Assembly (NCBI GenBank): GCA_019637155.1
Contig: JAHBWE010000005.1
Location: forward strand, 310,001 to 374,000
DNA from: Labilithrix sp.
GTDB lineage: Bacteria > Myxococcota_A > Polyangia > Polyangiales > Polyangiaceae
Reading direction: 5' to 3'
DNA length: 64,000 bases
Under the pieces are notes generated by a model, which ran no database searches, was not told where the DNA came from, and saw nothing but the letters and a program-made list of their open reading frames with translations. The translations under genes and the position numbers were made by a program. This document shows, one piece after another, positions 16,738-26,432 of the stretch; position 1 is the first letter of the stretch, and the number at the start of each line of letters is the position of its first letter.

Positions 16738-17810
16738 ATGAGCCTGCGAGCCTTTCACCGCGCGTCGATCTTGGTGGCGCTCCTCGGAGGAGCGTTCGCC
16801 GCATGTTCTCCAGACGACCCGGGCGGCGGTGACGACGCGGGTGCTCCCGACGAACGCGGAGCGGCGGCGAGTGCCAGCCTGACGACTGCGGGGAAGGCGA
16901 CCCGCCGACGCCGGACGCATCCGACGCGAGCTCGTCGCTCGACGCGCTCGACGCGAGCTCGTCGCTCGACGCACCCGACGGTGCCTCGTCGGACCCTGAC
17001 GCGTCCGATGCGAGCACGTCGGACGCCGACGCGTCGGACGCGAGCACGTCGGAGCTCGACGCATCGGATGTGTCGGATGCAGATGCATCGGAGGGAGGCT
17101 CATCGAATGTCGATGCGTCCGACGCGAGCACGTGGGTTCCGTACGAATCGGACGGAGGCCCATGCCCTGCGGGACCCGAGCTGAGCCCGGATCCGGCCCC
17201 CATCGTTACGTCGTTCGAGTCGCCCGTGCCGCTCTACCGGACGGGCAGCACGATCGTCGTTCACGGTGCATGCTTCACGTCTCGCTCGCAAGTGGAGATC
17301 CTGGGGACCAGCACGCACTGGGTCCTTCCGACCACCTTCGTCTCGCCGAACAAGCTCACCGCTTTCTGGGACGCAGACGGAGTTCGGTCCCAGTATCGAG
17401 AGAGCGGCTTTCGCGTGGTCACGTTCGTCACGCCACCGCAGGCGGGCGCGATAGACGATGATGCTGGCTTCAATCCGACTCCGACGGTGACGGTAAAGAA
17501 GATGCCCGTGCCGGAGATCGGATCACCGGAGCCCGCATCTGTTCCGGCGGGAAGCGCGACGTTCACGCTGAAGGTGTGGGGGAATCTGAATTTGAATCAG
17601 GTTGGGATGATTGACACGGGTGCGCAGGTTTTCTTCAACGGCGCGCTCTTACAGGACATCGTCTTCGGGTGCCCCGGAGGATACGACCTCTGGTGCTCGG
17701 TCTCGGCGACCGTTCCGGCCGCGCTCGTCTCGACGAGCGGCACGGCGCAAGTCACGGTCGTGAATCCCGGGGCGCCGCCGAGCGAGCCGCTCGCGTTCGA
17801 GATCCAGTGA
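16738..17810 (+). CDS. TIG-domain lipoprotein interrupted by a -1 frameshift
   Basis: Reading from ATG 16738 gives a lipoprotein signal peptide (MSLRAFHRASILVALLGGAF then AAC, Cys at residue 23) and an Asp/Gly-rich start (SPDDPGGGDDAGAPDERG). In that frame the sequence then turns into Arg/Thr-rich nonsense and stops at 17184. The frame shifted by -1 is open from 16833 to 17810 and continues with SGGECQPDDCGEGD, a long Asp-Ala-Ser-rich spacer (to about 17130) and two beta-rich IPT/TIG-like domains (about 17200-17480 and 17505-17808). One missing base near 16858-16862 would join the two parts into about 357 residues. A caller that ignores this would start the 3' part at ATG 17070. It is either a sequencing error or a decayed gene; no slippery heptamer is seen. 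The function is probably cell-surface, by analogy only. Confidence 0.7.
16915..17130 (+). repeat. low-complexity Asp-Ala-Ser codon repeat
   Basis: The spacer of the frameshifted lipoprotein is built from short variants of GACGCGAGC/TCG units that read Asp-Ala-Ser/Thr. Such DAS linkers follow the lipid anchor in many myxobacterial lipoproteins. The repeat is a plausible place for replication slippage near the observed frameshift. Confidence 0.75.
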
Positions 17811-17903
17811 TCCATCGCAGAGGGGGGGACGGGGACGTCGTCGCGCTTCGTCTGCGCGCTTGCACAACCGCGCGGACCGCGCGCGTTGCGATAAGCTCGG
17901 ACG

Positions 17904-20435
17904 GTGGTGTCTCGCGCGCACTGGCTCCTTGCGCTGATCGTCCCCGGCGCGGTGCTCGCGCTCGGCGCGATCCACACGGAGGTGCTCTGCGTCGTCGCCG
18001 CGGCGGCGGCGCTCGTCGCCTTCCTCGTCGCGCGCGAGGCGGAACCCGTGGTCCCACGCACCGCTGCGACGACGCTCGTCGTCGTCGCGGTCGTGCTCAT
18101 CGCGTGGACGGCGCTTCAGCTCGTGCCCCTTCCGAGCGGCGTCCTTGGCGCGATCGCGAGCAGCAACGCTGACGTCTGGGCGCGGTCCCTCAACCCTTTA
18201 CGCGAGGATGCACCCGCGTTCGGATCCATCTCGCTCGATCCGACCGCCTCGCGCGTGCAGCTCTTGCGCGGCGTCACCTACCTCTCCGTCTTCATCGCCG
18301 CGCATCACGTCACGCGACGGCAGGACGGCGTCGCGTTCCTGGAGCGCCTCATCGTCGCGTCCGCGGTCCTTCTCGCCGCGGCGGCGCTCCTCCATCCCGT
18401 CATCGGTGCTCGGCGCGTCTTCGGCGTCTATGAGCCGCGTGAGACCCTCGCCTACGATCCCGATCACCTCGGACCGCTGCTGAACACGAACCACCTCGCG
18501 GCATACGCGAACGTCGGTGCCATCCTCGCGTTCGGGTCCGCCGTCGAGCGGAGAGGACCCGTCCCTCGCGTTCTCGCCGTCATAGTCGTTCTCCTCCTCG
18601 GCGCGACGACGGTGTGGTCCCTCTCGCGCGGCGGCATCGCCACACTCGCGGTCGGTCTCACCGTGGTCGGGCTGCTCACGCTTCGCCAGCGGAGGCACAT
18701 CGGATCTCCCGTCTTCGGGCCTGCGGCCGTCGCCGCGGCCGCTGTCGTCGGCGCGGCCGTGTTTTATCTCGCGGCGTTCGACGAGGCGCTGGAGAAGTTC
18801 GCACACAACGATCTGATGAAGCTCGACCTCGCGCGGAACGCGTTCGAGCTGCTGCGCAGCTACGGCGTCTTCGGCGTCGGCCGTGGCGCGTTCGAGTCGG
18901 TCTTCCCCGAGGTTCGGACGGGGACCGAGTACTGGGTCTTCACTCATCCCGAGAACGTCCTCGCGCAGTGGACGACGGAGTGGGGCATCCCGGTTGCTGT
19001 CGGCGCGCTCGGCGCGCTAGGCTGGGCGCTCCGCCCGCGCACTGTGCTCACGCGTTCGCGTCCTCCCATCGCGGCGTGGGCGGTCCTCGTCGCCTCCGCC
19101 CTCCACAACCTCGTCGACTTCAGCTCCGAGGTGCCCGGCGTCATGCTGCCGCTCATCCTCTGCGCCGCGATTGTGGTCGGGGGTCGTGGGAGCGACGGCA
19201 GCAAGACAAGCCGGGTCACGGTGTGGGCTCGGCGGCCCCGGCTATCGGCGGCGCTCGTCGCGGGCGCGACGGTCGTCGGGATCGCCGCGACCCTCCCGTT
19301 CGTGAGCGCCGAGCTGTACCGAGAAGAACGTTCGTTCCGCGATGTCGCGCTCGATACGTCCATCGATCGCGCCGAGTTTCGACGCCGCGCACGGGCCGTG
19401 ATGCTCCGTCATCCGGCGGAGGCGTACTTCCCGTACGCAGGAATGGTGCGCGCGCTCGTGCACCGTGAAGACAGCGTCGTGCCGTGGGCGGCGCGCGCAC
19501 TCGATCGCAGCCCCATCTTCGGTCGTGCGCACCTGCTGTTGGCCCGCGCGTTCTATGTACGGAGCCCGGCGCAGGCACGGCTCGAGTACCGACTTGCGTG
19601 TACGCAGGACTCGCGCAGCTGTGCGCTCGGCGAAGCGGCGCGGCTCGTTACGGAGCTCGATCATGCGCTCGAGCTCGTTCCCGAAGGCGACCGCGCCGGC
19701 GCGGTGCTCGAAGAGCTCGCGACGTTGCTCGGAAAGCGGCTTCCGGCATCGGTCGTGGTGATCGATCAGGCGATCCTCGCGCGCGATCCGAACGCGATCG
19801 GACCGTGGCGCAGGATCGCGATGGCGACCCTCGGCGACGTGCGCGACAAGGAGCCGTGGTGCGAAGGGGTCGATCGGGGCGCGTGCATCGAGGAGGGCCT
19901 TGCGGCGGCGACCCGCGTGCGAGCGCTCTCGCCCGAGCGTTGCGAAGGACACGAGCTCGGCGCGCAGTTCCTGGTCGAGAAAGGCGAGCTGGACAGGGCA
20001 TTCACCGAGCTCGAGGACGCCGCCGAGACCGTGCTCGATCGTTCGGCTTGCGGTCGTGCGCTCGTCTCTCTCTCGGTGCGCACGGGGCAGCGCGCGCGCG
20101 TCGACACCGCGCTCGATCGCCTCCTGCGAGCTGGCTGTGAAGCGCCACCGCAATGTGTCGAGAACCTCCTCTTCGCGGCGGAGATCGAAGCGCAACGAGG
20201 TGGAACGCGCCGGGCGCTCTCGCTGACGAAGTCGGCCGCCGAGCGCGCGCCGGAGCGCGAGGACCTCCTCGTCCGCGCCGCACGCCTCGCCGAGGCACAG
20301 CACGCGTACGGCGACGCGCTCGACGCCTACACCCGGCTCGCGGCGCGGCATCCGGAGGACGCCGCGCTGGCGGCCGCGGTCGCGCGTCAGCGCGATGCGC
20401 TCGCGCGCGGGGTGCTCAAGGTCCCCCCGCCGTAG
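17904..20435 (+). CDS. O-antigen ligase/polymerase-like membrane protein with C-terminal TPR-like region
   Basis: An 843-residue protein. The first about 430 residues hold 10-12 hydrophobic segments and the Wzy_C/WaaL signatures: SLSRGGIATLAVGL, the periplasmic loop with GVGRGAFESVFPEVR, and THPENVLAQWTTEWG. After a last membrane segment near residues 450-470, about 370 soluble residues with Ala/Leu/Arg-rich helical pairs resemble tetratricopeptide repeats. The domain order is that of bacterial O-antigen ligase-family proteins that also carry TPRs. It could polymerise glycan repeats or ligate them to a lipid or protein carrier in the periplasm. Start is GTG 17904 (or GTG 17907). It is convergent with wzc across 5 nt. 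Confidence 0.8.
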   Translation: MVSRAHWLLALIVPGAVLALGAIHTEVLCVVAAAAALVAFLVAREAEPVVPRTAATTLVVVAVVLIAWTALQLVPLPSGVLGAIASSNADVWARSLNPLREDAPAFGSISLDPTASRVQLLRGVTYLSVFIAAHHVTRRQDGVAFLERLIVASAVLLAAAALLHPVIGARRVFGVYEPRETLAYDPDHLGPLLNTNHLAAYANVGAILAFGSAVERRGPVPRVLAVIVVLLLGATTVWSLSRGGIATLAVGLTVVGLLTLRQRRHIGSPVFGPAAVAAAAVVGAAVFYLAAFDEALEKFAHNDLMKLDLARNAFELLRSYGVFGVGRGAFESVFPEVRTGTEYWVFTHPENVLAQWTTEWGIPVAVGALGALGWALRPRTVLTRSRPPIAAWAVLVASALHNLVDFSSEVPGVMLPLILCAAIVVGGRGSDGSKTSRVTVWARRPRLSAALVAGATVVGIAATLPFVSAELYREERSFRDVALDTSIDRAEFRRRARAVMLRHPAEAYFPYAGMVRALVHREDSVVPWAARALDRSPIFGRAHLLLARAFYVRSPAQARLEYRLACTQDSRSCALGEAARLVTELDHALELVPEGDRAGAVLEELATLLGKRLPASVVVIDQAILARDPNAIGPWRRIAMATLGDVRDKEPWCEGVDRGACIEEGLAAATRVRALSPERCEGHELGAQFLVEKGELDRAFTELEDAAETVLDRSACGRALVSLSVRTGQRARVDTALDRLLRAGCEAPPQCVENLLFAAEIEAQRGGTRRALSLTKSAAERAPEREDLLVRAARLAEAQHAYGDALDAYTRLAARHPEDAALAAAVARQRDALARGVLKVPPP

Positions 20436-20440
20436 GCGCG

Positions 20441-22693
20441 TCAGTTCGGGGGCGGTGAAGCTGTCTCGCTCGGCGGGGGTGCGCCCTGCTGCTCTGCCGC
20501 TTGGAGCGGCCCGTAGCCATCGCGGCGATAGTAGTAGTAGCCCTCGTAGTAGTACTGGTTCTTGTTGAGGTTGACTGCGTTCAGCACGGCGCCGGCGATG
20601 GGAGCGTCGACGTCGCGGAGCTGTCGGAGACCTGTCCGCGCGAGACCGAACGTCGTCTTCAGCGCGCGAACGACGACGACGACGCCGTCCACGACGGTCG
20701 AGAGGATCGCCGAGTCCGTCACCGCGACGACCGGAGGGCTGTCGAGGACGATTCGGTCGAACTTGGTCGCGAGCTCGTCGAGCACGTGCCGGAACTTTTC
20801 GGACCCGACGACGTCTGCGGAGCTCGGCGGAATTGGCCCGCACGGAATGCAGGAGAGGTTCGGAACGATCGTCGGCTTCGCCGCTTCGTCGATCGTCGCC
20901 TCTCCGACGACGACGTTCATGAGGCCGACGTCTCCTGCACGACCGAAGATTCGGTGGAGGCGCGGGCGGCGGAGATCGCAGTCGAGGATGCAGACCCGCA
21001 GCCCGCTCTGCGCGAGCGAGACGGCGATGCTGACGGCGACCGTGGTCTTCCCCTCGGACGGCGCCGCGCTCGTGACGAGCAGCCGCTTGTACGGCTTGTC
21101 CGGGTTCATGAAGGTGAGGTTCGTGCGGAGCGATCGAGCCGCTTCGGCGATCCCGGAGGTCGGATCCTCGTGCACGATGAGCTCGGGCGGCAGCGCTCGC
21201 TTCGATTTCTCACGCGCGCGTCGGTTCTTCTTGGACCCGGCGCCGGCGACCCGCTCGTCTCCCGCCATCTCGGGAAGCAGTCCGAGGAACGTGACACCGA
21301 ACCGCTTCTCGAGGTCTTCAGGTGTTTTGATCGTGTTGTCGAGCGTCTCGCGGATGAAGGCGAGCGCGATACCGAGGAGGAGACCGACGAGCGCGCCGAT
21401 TCCGGCGTTGAGCCCGACGCGCGGAAAGATCGGCGACTTCGGTTCGGTCGGGAGATCGATGAGCCGGATGTTGTTCGTGTTCATCATCCGGCGGAGGTCC
21501 GCCTCTTTGAGCTGCTCGAGGAGCACCGCGTAGAGCTTCTCGTTCTGCGCGCGGAGCCGGTCGAGACGATGGAACTCGAGCTCCTTCAGGTTGAGGTCGA
21601 CCGCCTTCTTCCGCGACTCTTCGTAAAGTCCGGCCTCGCCTTGTTCCTGCTGCTGGATGATCGCGACGTCACGTTCGACCGCTCGTTGAATCGTCTGGAT
21701 CTCGTTGACGAGGGCGGTACGCGAGAGCGCGATTTTCTCATCCGCCTTCTTCACAGCGGGATAGTTCTCGCCCTTCCCCTCGGCGATGAGCTCCGCCCGC
21801 TCGCGCTCTGCGTCTTGATACTGCTTGCGAAGTCCGGCGAGGTGCCCGTTCGAGAGGAGCTCGGACGCGGGGATCTGGTCCGGCGTGTCGGTCGTGATCT
21901 TGGACAGCTCCTTGTGCCGCGCGGTGAGCTCTTGGCGCCGGAGCCGCGTGCGCGTGAGCGCGCTGTCGTACTCCTGCATCTCCATCCGGATCATCTTGGA
22001 GAGGTCGTCGAGCGTGCTCGACGGTAGATCGTTCTCCTTCTTGAACTCGTGGAGTGCGTTCTCGGTCTGTTCCAACTCATGCTTGAAGTGATCGAGCTGC
22101 CCCGACAGCCAGACGACGGTGTCGCCGGTCGCGCTGACCATCTTCTCGAGGTTCTGCGCGATGTACGCGCGGGCCACGGCCTCCGACAAGCGGCGCGCTT
22201 GTGCCGGCCTACCGTGCTTGAACTTGATGTAGACGAGGCGGCTGCCCTTGACCGGCTCGACGGTCATCGAGCCTCGGACCATGCCGATCGCGCCCTCGAG
22301 CGGCACGGGGGCGGTCGGGCGGTATCCCAGGAAGTCCGGATCGTTCTGGAGCCCCAGGTCGCGAGCGACGGTGGAGAGCACGCGATCGCTCTGGATGAGC
22401 CGGTACTGCGTCTCGTAGTACTCGCGCGTATCCCAGATCGCGCTCCATCCCACCAGCGGGTCGGTCTTGTTGCCGAGGGGCTTGATGACGTCGGGATCGA
22501 ACTCGAGGAGCGTCGCCGCCTCGTACACGTTGGGGACGGATTTCGAGTAACCGAGCGCGATTCCCACGCCGAGGAGAAGGAACGCGAGCACGATCGGCCA
22601 GCGCTTCGCGATGGCGCGGAACCCCCACGCGAGGGCCTCTAGAGTTCCGCCCTCGGCTCGCGATTCCTCCGCCCCGATCGAATCCTGCTCCAC
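20441..22693 (-). CDS. wzc: Wzc-type polysaccharide copolymerase and BY-kinase
   Basis: A 750-residue inner-membrane protein that should control chain length and export of the polysaccharide through tyrosine autophosphorylation. An N-terminal Wzz domain follows TM1 (about residues 33-50), a long coiled-coil periplasmic region (about 170-400) leads to the PxxP-type segment and TM2 (about 425-450), then the cytosolic kinase with Walker A SAAPSEGKTT, Walker A' LDCDLRRPRLH and Walker B IVLDSPPV. The C-terminal tyrosine cluster is NQYYYEGYYYYRRDGYG. It begins with GTG at 22693. No outer-membrane Wza partner is in the window. Confidence 0.93.
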   Translation of the reverse strand: MEQDSIGAEESRAEGGTLEALAWGFRAIAKRWPIVLAFLLLGVGIALGYSKSVPNVYEAATLLEFDPDVIKPLGNKTDPLVGWSAIWDTREYYETQYRLIQSDRVLSTVARDLGLQNDPDFLGYRPTAPVPLEGAIGMVRGSMTVEPVKGSRLVYIKFKHGRPAQARRLSEAVARAYIAQNLEKMVSATGDTVVWLSGQLDHFKHELEQTENALHEFKKENDLPSSTLDDLSKMIRMEMQEYDSALTRTRLRRQELTARHKELSKITTDTPDQIPASELLSNGHLAGLRKQYQDAERERAELIAEGKGENYPAVKKADEKIALSRTALVNEIQTIQRAVERDVAIIQQQEQGEAGLYEESRKKAVDLNLKELEFHRLDRLRAQNEKLYAVLLEQLKEADLRRMMNTNNIRLIDLPTEPKSPIFPRVGLNAGIGALVGLLLGIALAFIRETLDNTIKTPEDLEKRFGVTFLGLLPEMAGDERVAGAGSKKNRRAREKSKRALPPELIVHEDPTSGIAEAARSLRTNLTFMNPDKPYKRLLVTSAAPSEGKTTVAVSIAVSLAQSGLRVCILDCDLRRPRLHRIFGRAGDVGLMNVVVGEATIDEAAKPTIVPNLSCIPCGPIPPSSADVVGSEKFRHVLDELATKFDRIVLDSPPVVAVTDSAILSTVVDGVVVVVRALKTTFGLARTGLRQLRDVDAPIAGAVLNAVNLNKNQYYYEGYYYYRRDGYGPLQAAEQQGAPPPSETASPPPN

Positions 22694-22808
22694 CTTCGCG
22701 GTTTCCTATGACTATCCGCCGACCTTTGCCACTTGGTTGCGCGCGCGGCAAGTTTCGTTCGGAGCGGCGGATTGCCACACACGAGCCGTGCCCGCGCCGC
22801 TCAGGCGC

Positions 22809-23711
22809 TCAACGGATGGCCCGGACCCGAAGACTATCACCCACTTGCGCGAGCCGAAGCACGGTGTTGGCGGCGTGCTTGAGGGCGCGGCCGCGCCGCG
22901 TGCCCATGAGCCGGCCGTTGAGGTCGTGGCTCTTGCCGACGCGGTCGAAGCGCGCCTCCGCCTGCTGCGCGCGTGCGCGCGCGGGGAGCGCCCGCCGGAC
23001 CTTCGCCATGATCTCGTGCGGGAGGACCCCCTGCGTGTAGACGACCGGCTTCGAGAAACCGGCCGCGACGAGCGCCCGGCGCATCGACGGGATCGAGAAG
23101 AGCTGAAGGTGCTCCGGTGGGCACAGCACCGACCAGTCCCCGCCGAGGACGCGGGCGCTGATACCGCGCCCGTGCGGCGTCGTCATGTAGAGCAGCCCGC
23201 CCGGACGGAGCACCTCGGCCGCTCGCCGGAGCATCGAGGGTGGATCCGTCACGTGTTCGATCAACTCGGACATGACGACGACGTCGAAGGGCGCGCCGGG
23301 GAGGGGGATCGTCCGGAAGTCTCCCTCGTAGAGGGGGCCGAGGCCGCGCGCCATGCCGGCGATGATCGCCGCGCGCGAGAACTCGACGCCGTGCGCGTCC
23401 CATCCGGCGTTCTTCGCCGCGCGCAGGATGCCGCCGTCACCGAAGCCGACGTCGAGGATGCGCCCGTTCTCTCTGTGCGGCGAGAAGGACTCGATGACAT
23501 CGACGACGAGGCGATCGAGGAAGCTCGGGAGGACCCGTTCGGGGCCGGCCGCGTAGTGATACTTCGCGTAGAGCTCGTCGAGCTGCTCGGTCGTCGGGAG
23601 CGCGCCGACGAAGCTATGACCGCACCGCGGACAGAGCCACGCGTCCTTCTGCTCCGCGAGCTGTCGCGGCGGCGCTTCGCACACCGGACACCGAGTCCGC
23701 CTTGCCTCCAT
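22809..23711 (-). CDS. class I SAM-dependent methyltransferase with N-terminal zinc ribbon
   Basis: A 300-residue methyltransferase. The N-terminus has two CxxC pairs (CPVC and CPRCG, residues 8-30) forming a likely zinc ribbon. The SAM-binding motif I is ILDVGFGDGGIL (about residues 85-96), followed by a motif with FDVVVMSELIEHV and the post-motif PGGLLYMTTPHG. This architecture is common among methyltransferases of polysaccharide clusters that methylate a sugar hydroxyl or a chain end. It is transcribed toward wzc (115-nt gap) and divergent from a glycosyltransferase gene. Confidence 0.8.
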   Translation of the reverse strand: MEARRTRCPVCEAPPRQLAEQKDAWLCPRCGHSFVGALPTTEQLDELYAKYHYAAGPERVLPSFLDRLVVDVIESFSPHRENGRILDVGFGDGGILRAAKNAGWDAHGVEFSRAAIIAGMARGLGPLYEGDFRTIPLPGAPFDVVVMSELIEHVTDPPSMLRRAAEVLRPGGLLYMTTPHGRGISARVLGGDWSVLCPPEHLQLFSIPSMRRALVAAGFSKPVVYTQGVLPHEIMAKVRRALPARARAQQAEARFDRVGKSHDLNGRLMGTRRGRALKHAANTVLRLAQVGDSLRVRAIR

Positions 23712-23773
23712 CGGGGCCGGACGATAGCGTGGAACGGCCTGGGCCGCGAACTCGCCGGGCCTCGCGCAGCACC

Positions 23774-24922
23774 GTGCGGTACGCGCTCGTTCTTCTCGAC
23801 GTAGGGTCGCAGTTCGTCAGCATCGACAAGGCGATGGCGGGGCAGGCGCGAGCCGCCGTGGCTACGGGGGTTCCGCTCGACGTCTTCGTCGTGAACGCGA
23901 CTCGATCGGAGACTGTCGATGGTGTCCGCTTCGTCAAGCACATGCCGATCCCGGCGTCGCTGACGCGCGTCGCGCGTTTGATGAAGATGCGACTCGTAGC
24001 GTCAGTCCCGGTCTTGCAGACCTACGACGTCGTCTTCCTTCGGTATCCGACCGCCATCGATCTCGATCCACTCGCGTTCGTGCGCGCGCGCTCGAAGGGA
24101 CCGCGCATCGCGACGATCCACCACGCGAAGGAGGTTCGAGAGCAGCTCGCCATCTCGCGGTCGCCGGGCATGCTCGCGCGCGCCGGGCTCGAGTGGGTTC
24201 AGGGAAGGCGCATCGTCAGAGAGGTCGACGGCATCATCGGCGTCACAGACGAGATCAGGGACTTTCAGCTCGCGCGCGCGGGCGTCGACAAGCCGGCGCG
24301 CACGATCGCGAACGGCGTCGACGTGTCGACCGTCGCCCCGACGGGGTTCGTTCCCTTCGACGGCGAGGAGCTCCGCCTCGTCTTCCTCGCCAGCTCACAC
24401 GCGCTGTGGCACGGGACGGATCGACTGCGGAAGAGCCTCGAGGCGTATCGCGGCCGCCGCCGCGTCGTCCTCGACATGGTGGGGCGCGGATCGAACCCGG
24501 CCGGGACGCGAGAGGTCTTCGGGAACGTGACGATTCGCCATCACGGGATGCTCCACGGCGAGGCGCTCGATCGTGTGCTCGCGCAAGGTACCCTCGCGAT
24601 CAGCACGCTCGCCTTCTTTCGAACCGGGCTCCGGCAGGCGGCGGTGTTGAAGACGCGAGAATACGTCGCTCGCGGGCTCCCGACCGTGCTCGGGTACGAG
24701 GACATGGATCTCCCGGAGGACTGGCCGTTCGCGCTCCGGTTGCCGATCGACGAGAGCGTCTTCTCGCTCGACCCTCTCTTCGACTTTGCCGCCCGCGTCT
24801 CGTCGGCGCCCGGGGCCGCGCAGCAGATGAGGCGCTTCGCGGAGGGGGTCCTCGACTGGCGCGTCAAGGTACCGCGGTTCGCCGAGCTGGCAGAGGTCAT
24901 GCTCGACCGTTCGCTGTGCTAG
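23774..24922 (+). CDS. GT4-like glycosyltransferase
   Basis: A predicted cytosolic GT-B fold enzyme of about 382 residues. The N-terminal Rossmann half contains a strand and loop (VFLRYPTAIDLDPLAF), the hinge segment RTIANGVDVSTV is a usual GT4 landmark, and the C-terminal half has LKTREYVARGLPTVLGYED, where GT4 enzymes bind the nucleotide sugar. The acidic pair of classic EX7E enzymes is poorly conserved. The frame is open from TTG 23702, but that start would overlap the divergent methyltransferase, so GTG 23774 (VRYALVLLDVGSQ) is preferred. Donor and acceptor are unknown. Confidence 0.75.
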   Translation: MRYALVLLDVGSQFVSIDKAMAGQARAAVATGVPLDVFVVNATRSETVDGVRFVKHMPIPASLTRVARLMKMRLVASVPVLQTYDVVFLRYPTAIDLDPLAFVRARSKGPRIATIHHAKEVREQLAISRSPGMLARAGLEWVQGRRIVREVDGIIGVTDEIRDFQLARAGVDKPARTIANGVDVSTVAPTGFVPFDGEELRLVFLASSHALWHGTDRLRKSLEAYRGRRRVVLDMVGRGSNPAGTREVFGNVTIRHHGMLHGEALDRVLAQGTLAISTLAFFRTGLRQAAVLKTREYVARGLPTVLGYEDMDLPEDWPFALRLPIDESVFSLDPLFDFAARVSSAPGAAQQMRRFAEGVLDWRVKVPRFAELAEVMLDRSLC

Positions 24923-24935
24923 ACCGACTCGGTCA

Positions 24936-26432
24936 ATGGCCTCTACGCGCGAGTTGCTCGACATCGCGATTGAAGCGGAACAGCGCTTCGAGGGCGAGCG
25001 ATGGGAGATTGGGGGCATCCACACGTGGCTCCTCGCGCGGTTCGCGCTCGGCATCCCAGCGCCGCCGGCACAAGAGCAAGAAAGCGAGGTACGGGCACTC
25101 GCTCGGCGGATCCGACAGCGTGTCGCCGCGGAACGTCGCCTCGTCGAAGCGGCATGGAAGGACCGCTCCGCCAACGATCGGCTTCGCCAGGCCGACGTGG
25201 TCTTCCTCACGCACACCGTCTGCAGGCAACTCGAGCGCGGGCGCTTCACCAATGTCTACACGACCCCGTTCGCCGACGAGCTCCGGGCGCGCGGGGCCGC
25301 GCTGCTCTCGATCGAGCTCCCGTTTCAGGCAGACTTCCGCTATCCGCGCGCCGAGCCATCGATCTACTTCCCCCACTGGCTCAAATGGCTCGGGGTCGAC
25401 GACCCGCTGGACGCCATCGCACGGCTCACGAGACGACTCCCTGAGCCGACGGCGCTCACGCGCGAGGCCCACGCTGCCTGTCGCGATTGGCTCACGCGGC
25501 AGGGCGCGGCGACGGAGCTCCCGGCGCTCGCGACGTTGCAGTCGCAGGTGAGCTCGCTCCTCCTCCTGCGAGGGCTCTTCCGTCGCCTGCTCGCCGCCGC
25601 GCGCGCGCGCGCCGGTCTCCTCGTTACGTATCAGGTCCTCGAGGGGCTCGCGTTCGTCCTTGCCTGCCGTGATCTGGGCTTGCCGGTCGCGGACGTTCAG
25701 CACGGTGCGATCCGCAATCATGTCGCCTACGACGGAATTACGCGGGCGCCATCCGGCGGGTACGAGCTGATGCCGACGCACTTTTGGTGCTGGTCGGAGT
25801 CGGACGCCGCGATCATCGAGTCGTGGAACCAGACCCTCGGAGGTAGCCATCGTGTGCTCGTCGGCGGGAGTCCCTTGCTCCAACGGACGGAGGAGCGGTG
25901 CAGTGAGGCGCGCGACGAGATCGACGCGCTCTTGCGCGCGAGCGGCAAGAAGAGGTACGGCCTCGTCACGCTACAGCCTGGCGCGGCGAATGCGCCACCG
26001 GACTGGGTGCTCCAAGCGCTCCGTGAAGCTCCTTCCGACATCCTTTGGGGGATCCGGATCCATCCCATGATGTGGAGCGAAGAGGACGCGGTGCGCGCGC
26101 GGTTCGACCGGCTCGGCGCGGGCCGTTTCGACGTCACGCTCTCGTCGCGCCTCCCGCTCGTCTGCCTTCTCGCTCGCACGACCGTTCACGTCACGGGCTT
26201 CTCGAGCACAGTCCTCGAGGCGAGCTCGTTCGGCGTGACGTCGGTGACGTTCCACCCCGAGGCGCCATCGTTCTACCCCGACGTGGAGGCGGCTGGCCGT
26301 ATGAACTTCGTGACCTCTCGCGACGAGATGGTTCGGGCGCTCGAAGCCGTCAGCGTCGCGCCGACCGCGCGCGCGACGAGCCACTTCGGAGATCGCCTCG
26401 GCGAGCTGCTCGGCTCGAGCCCCGTCAGTTGA
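24936..26432 (+). CDS. putative glycosyltransferase (capsule/CDP-glycerol-type GT-B), unassigned
   Basis: A 498-residue protein without a clear family match. The N-terminal third is helical (including RELLDIAIEAEQRFEGERWE). The middle contains VADVQHGAIRNHVAYDG, the QHG motif seen in CDP-glycerol and capsule-type transferases of GT-B fold. The C-terminal third includes IRIHPMMW and VTGFSSTVLEASSFGVTS, equivalent to the nucleotide-sugar pocket of those enzymes. It is 13 nt downstream of a GT4 gene and probably cotranscribed. Its 3' end overlaps the convergent radical SAM gene by 8 nt. The role in adding a glycan unit is inferred from fold motifs and place. Confidence 0.6.
   Translation: MASTRELLDIAIEAEQRFEGERWEIGGIHTWLLARFALGIPAPPAQEQESEVRALARRIRQRVAAERRLVEAAWKDRSANDRLRQADVVFLTHTVCRQLERGRFTNVYTTPFADELRARGAALLSIELPFQADFRYPRAEPSIYFPHWLKWLGVDDPLDAIARLTRRLPEPTALTREAHAACRDWLTRQGAATELPALATLQSQVSSLLLLRGLFRRLLAAARARAGLLVTYQVLEGLAFVLACRDLGLPVADVQHGAIRNHVAYDGITRAPSGGYELMPTHFWCWSESDAAIIESWNQTLGGSHRVLVGGSPLLQRTEERCSEARDEIDALLRASGKKRYGLVTLQPGAANAPPDWVLQALREAPSDILWGIRIHPMMWSEEDAVRARFDRLGAGRFDVTLSSRLPLVCLLARTTVHVTGFSSTVLEASSFGVTSVTFHPEAPSFYPDVEAAGRMNFVTSRDEMVRALEAVSVAPTARATSHFGDRLGELLGSSPVS

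Noticed and set aside
16833-16880. programmed -1 ribosomal frameshift in the lipoprotein gene
   Set aside because: No slippery heptamer or strong downstream pseudoknot is evident; a base loss or sequencing error is simpler.
20501-22027. 508-residue plus-strand frame inside wzc
   Set aside because: Antisense to the BY-kinase, whose Walker motifs and tyrosine tail are certain; composition is typical of a shadow frame.
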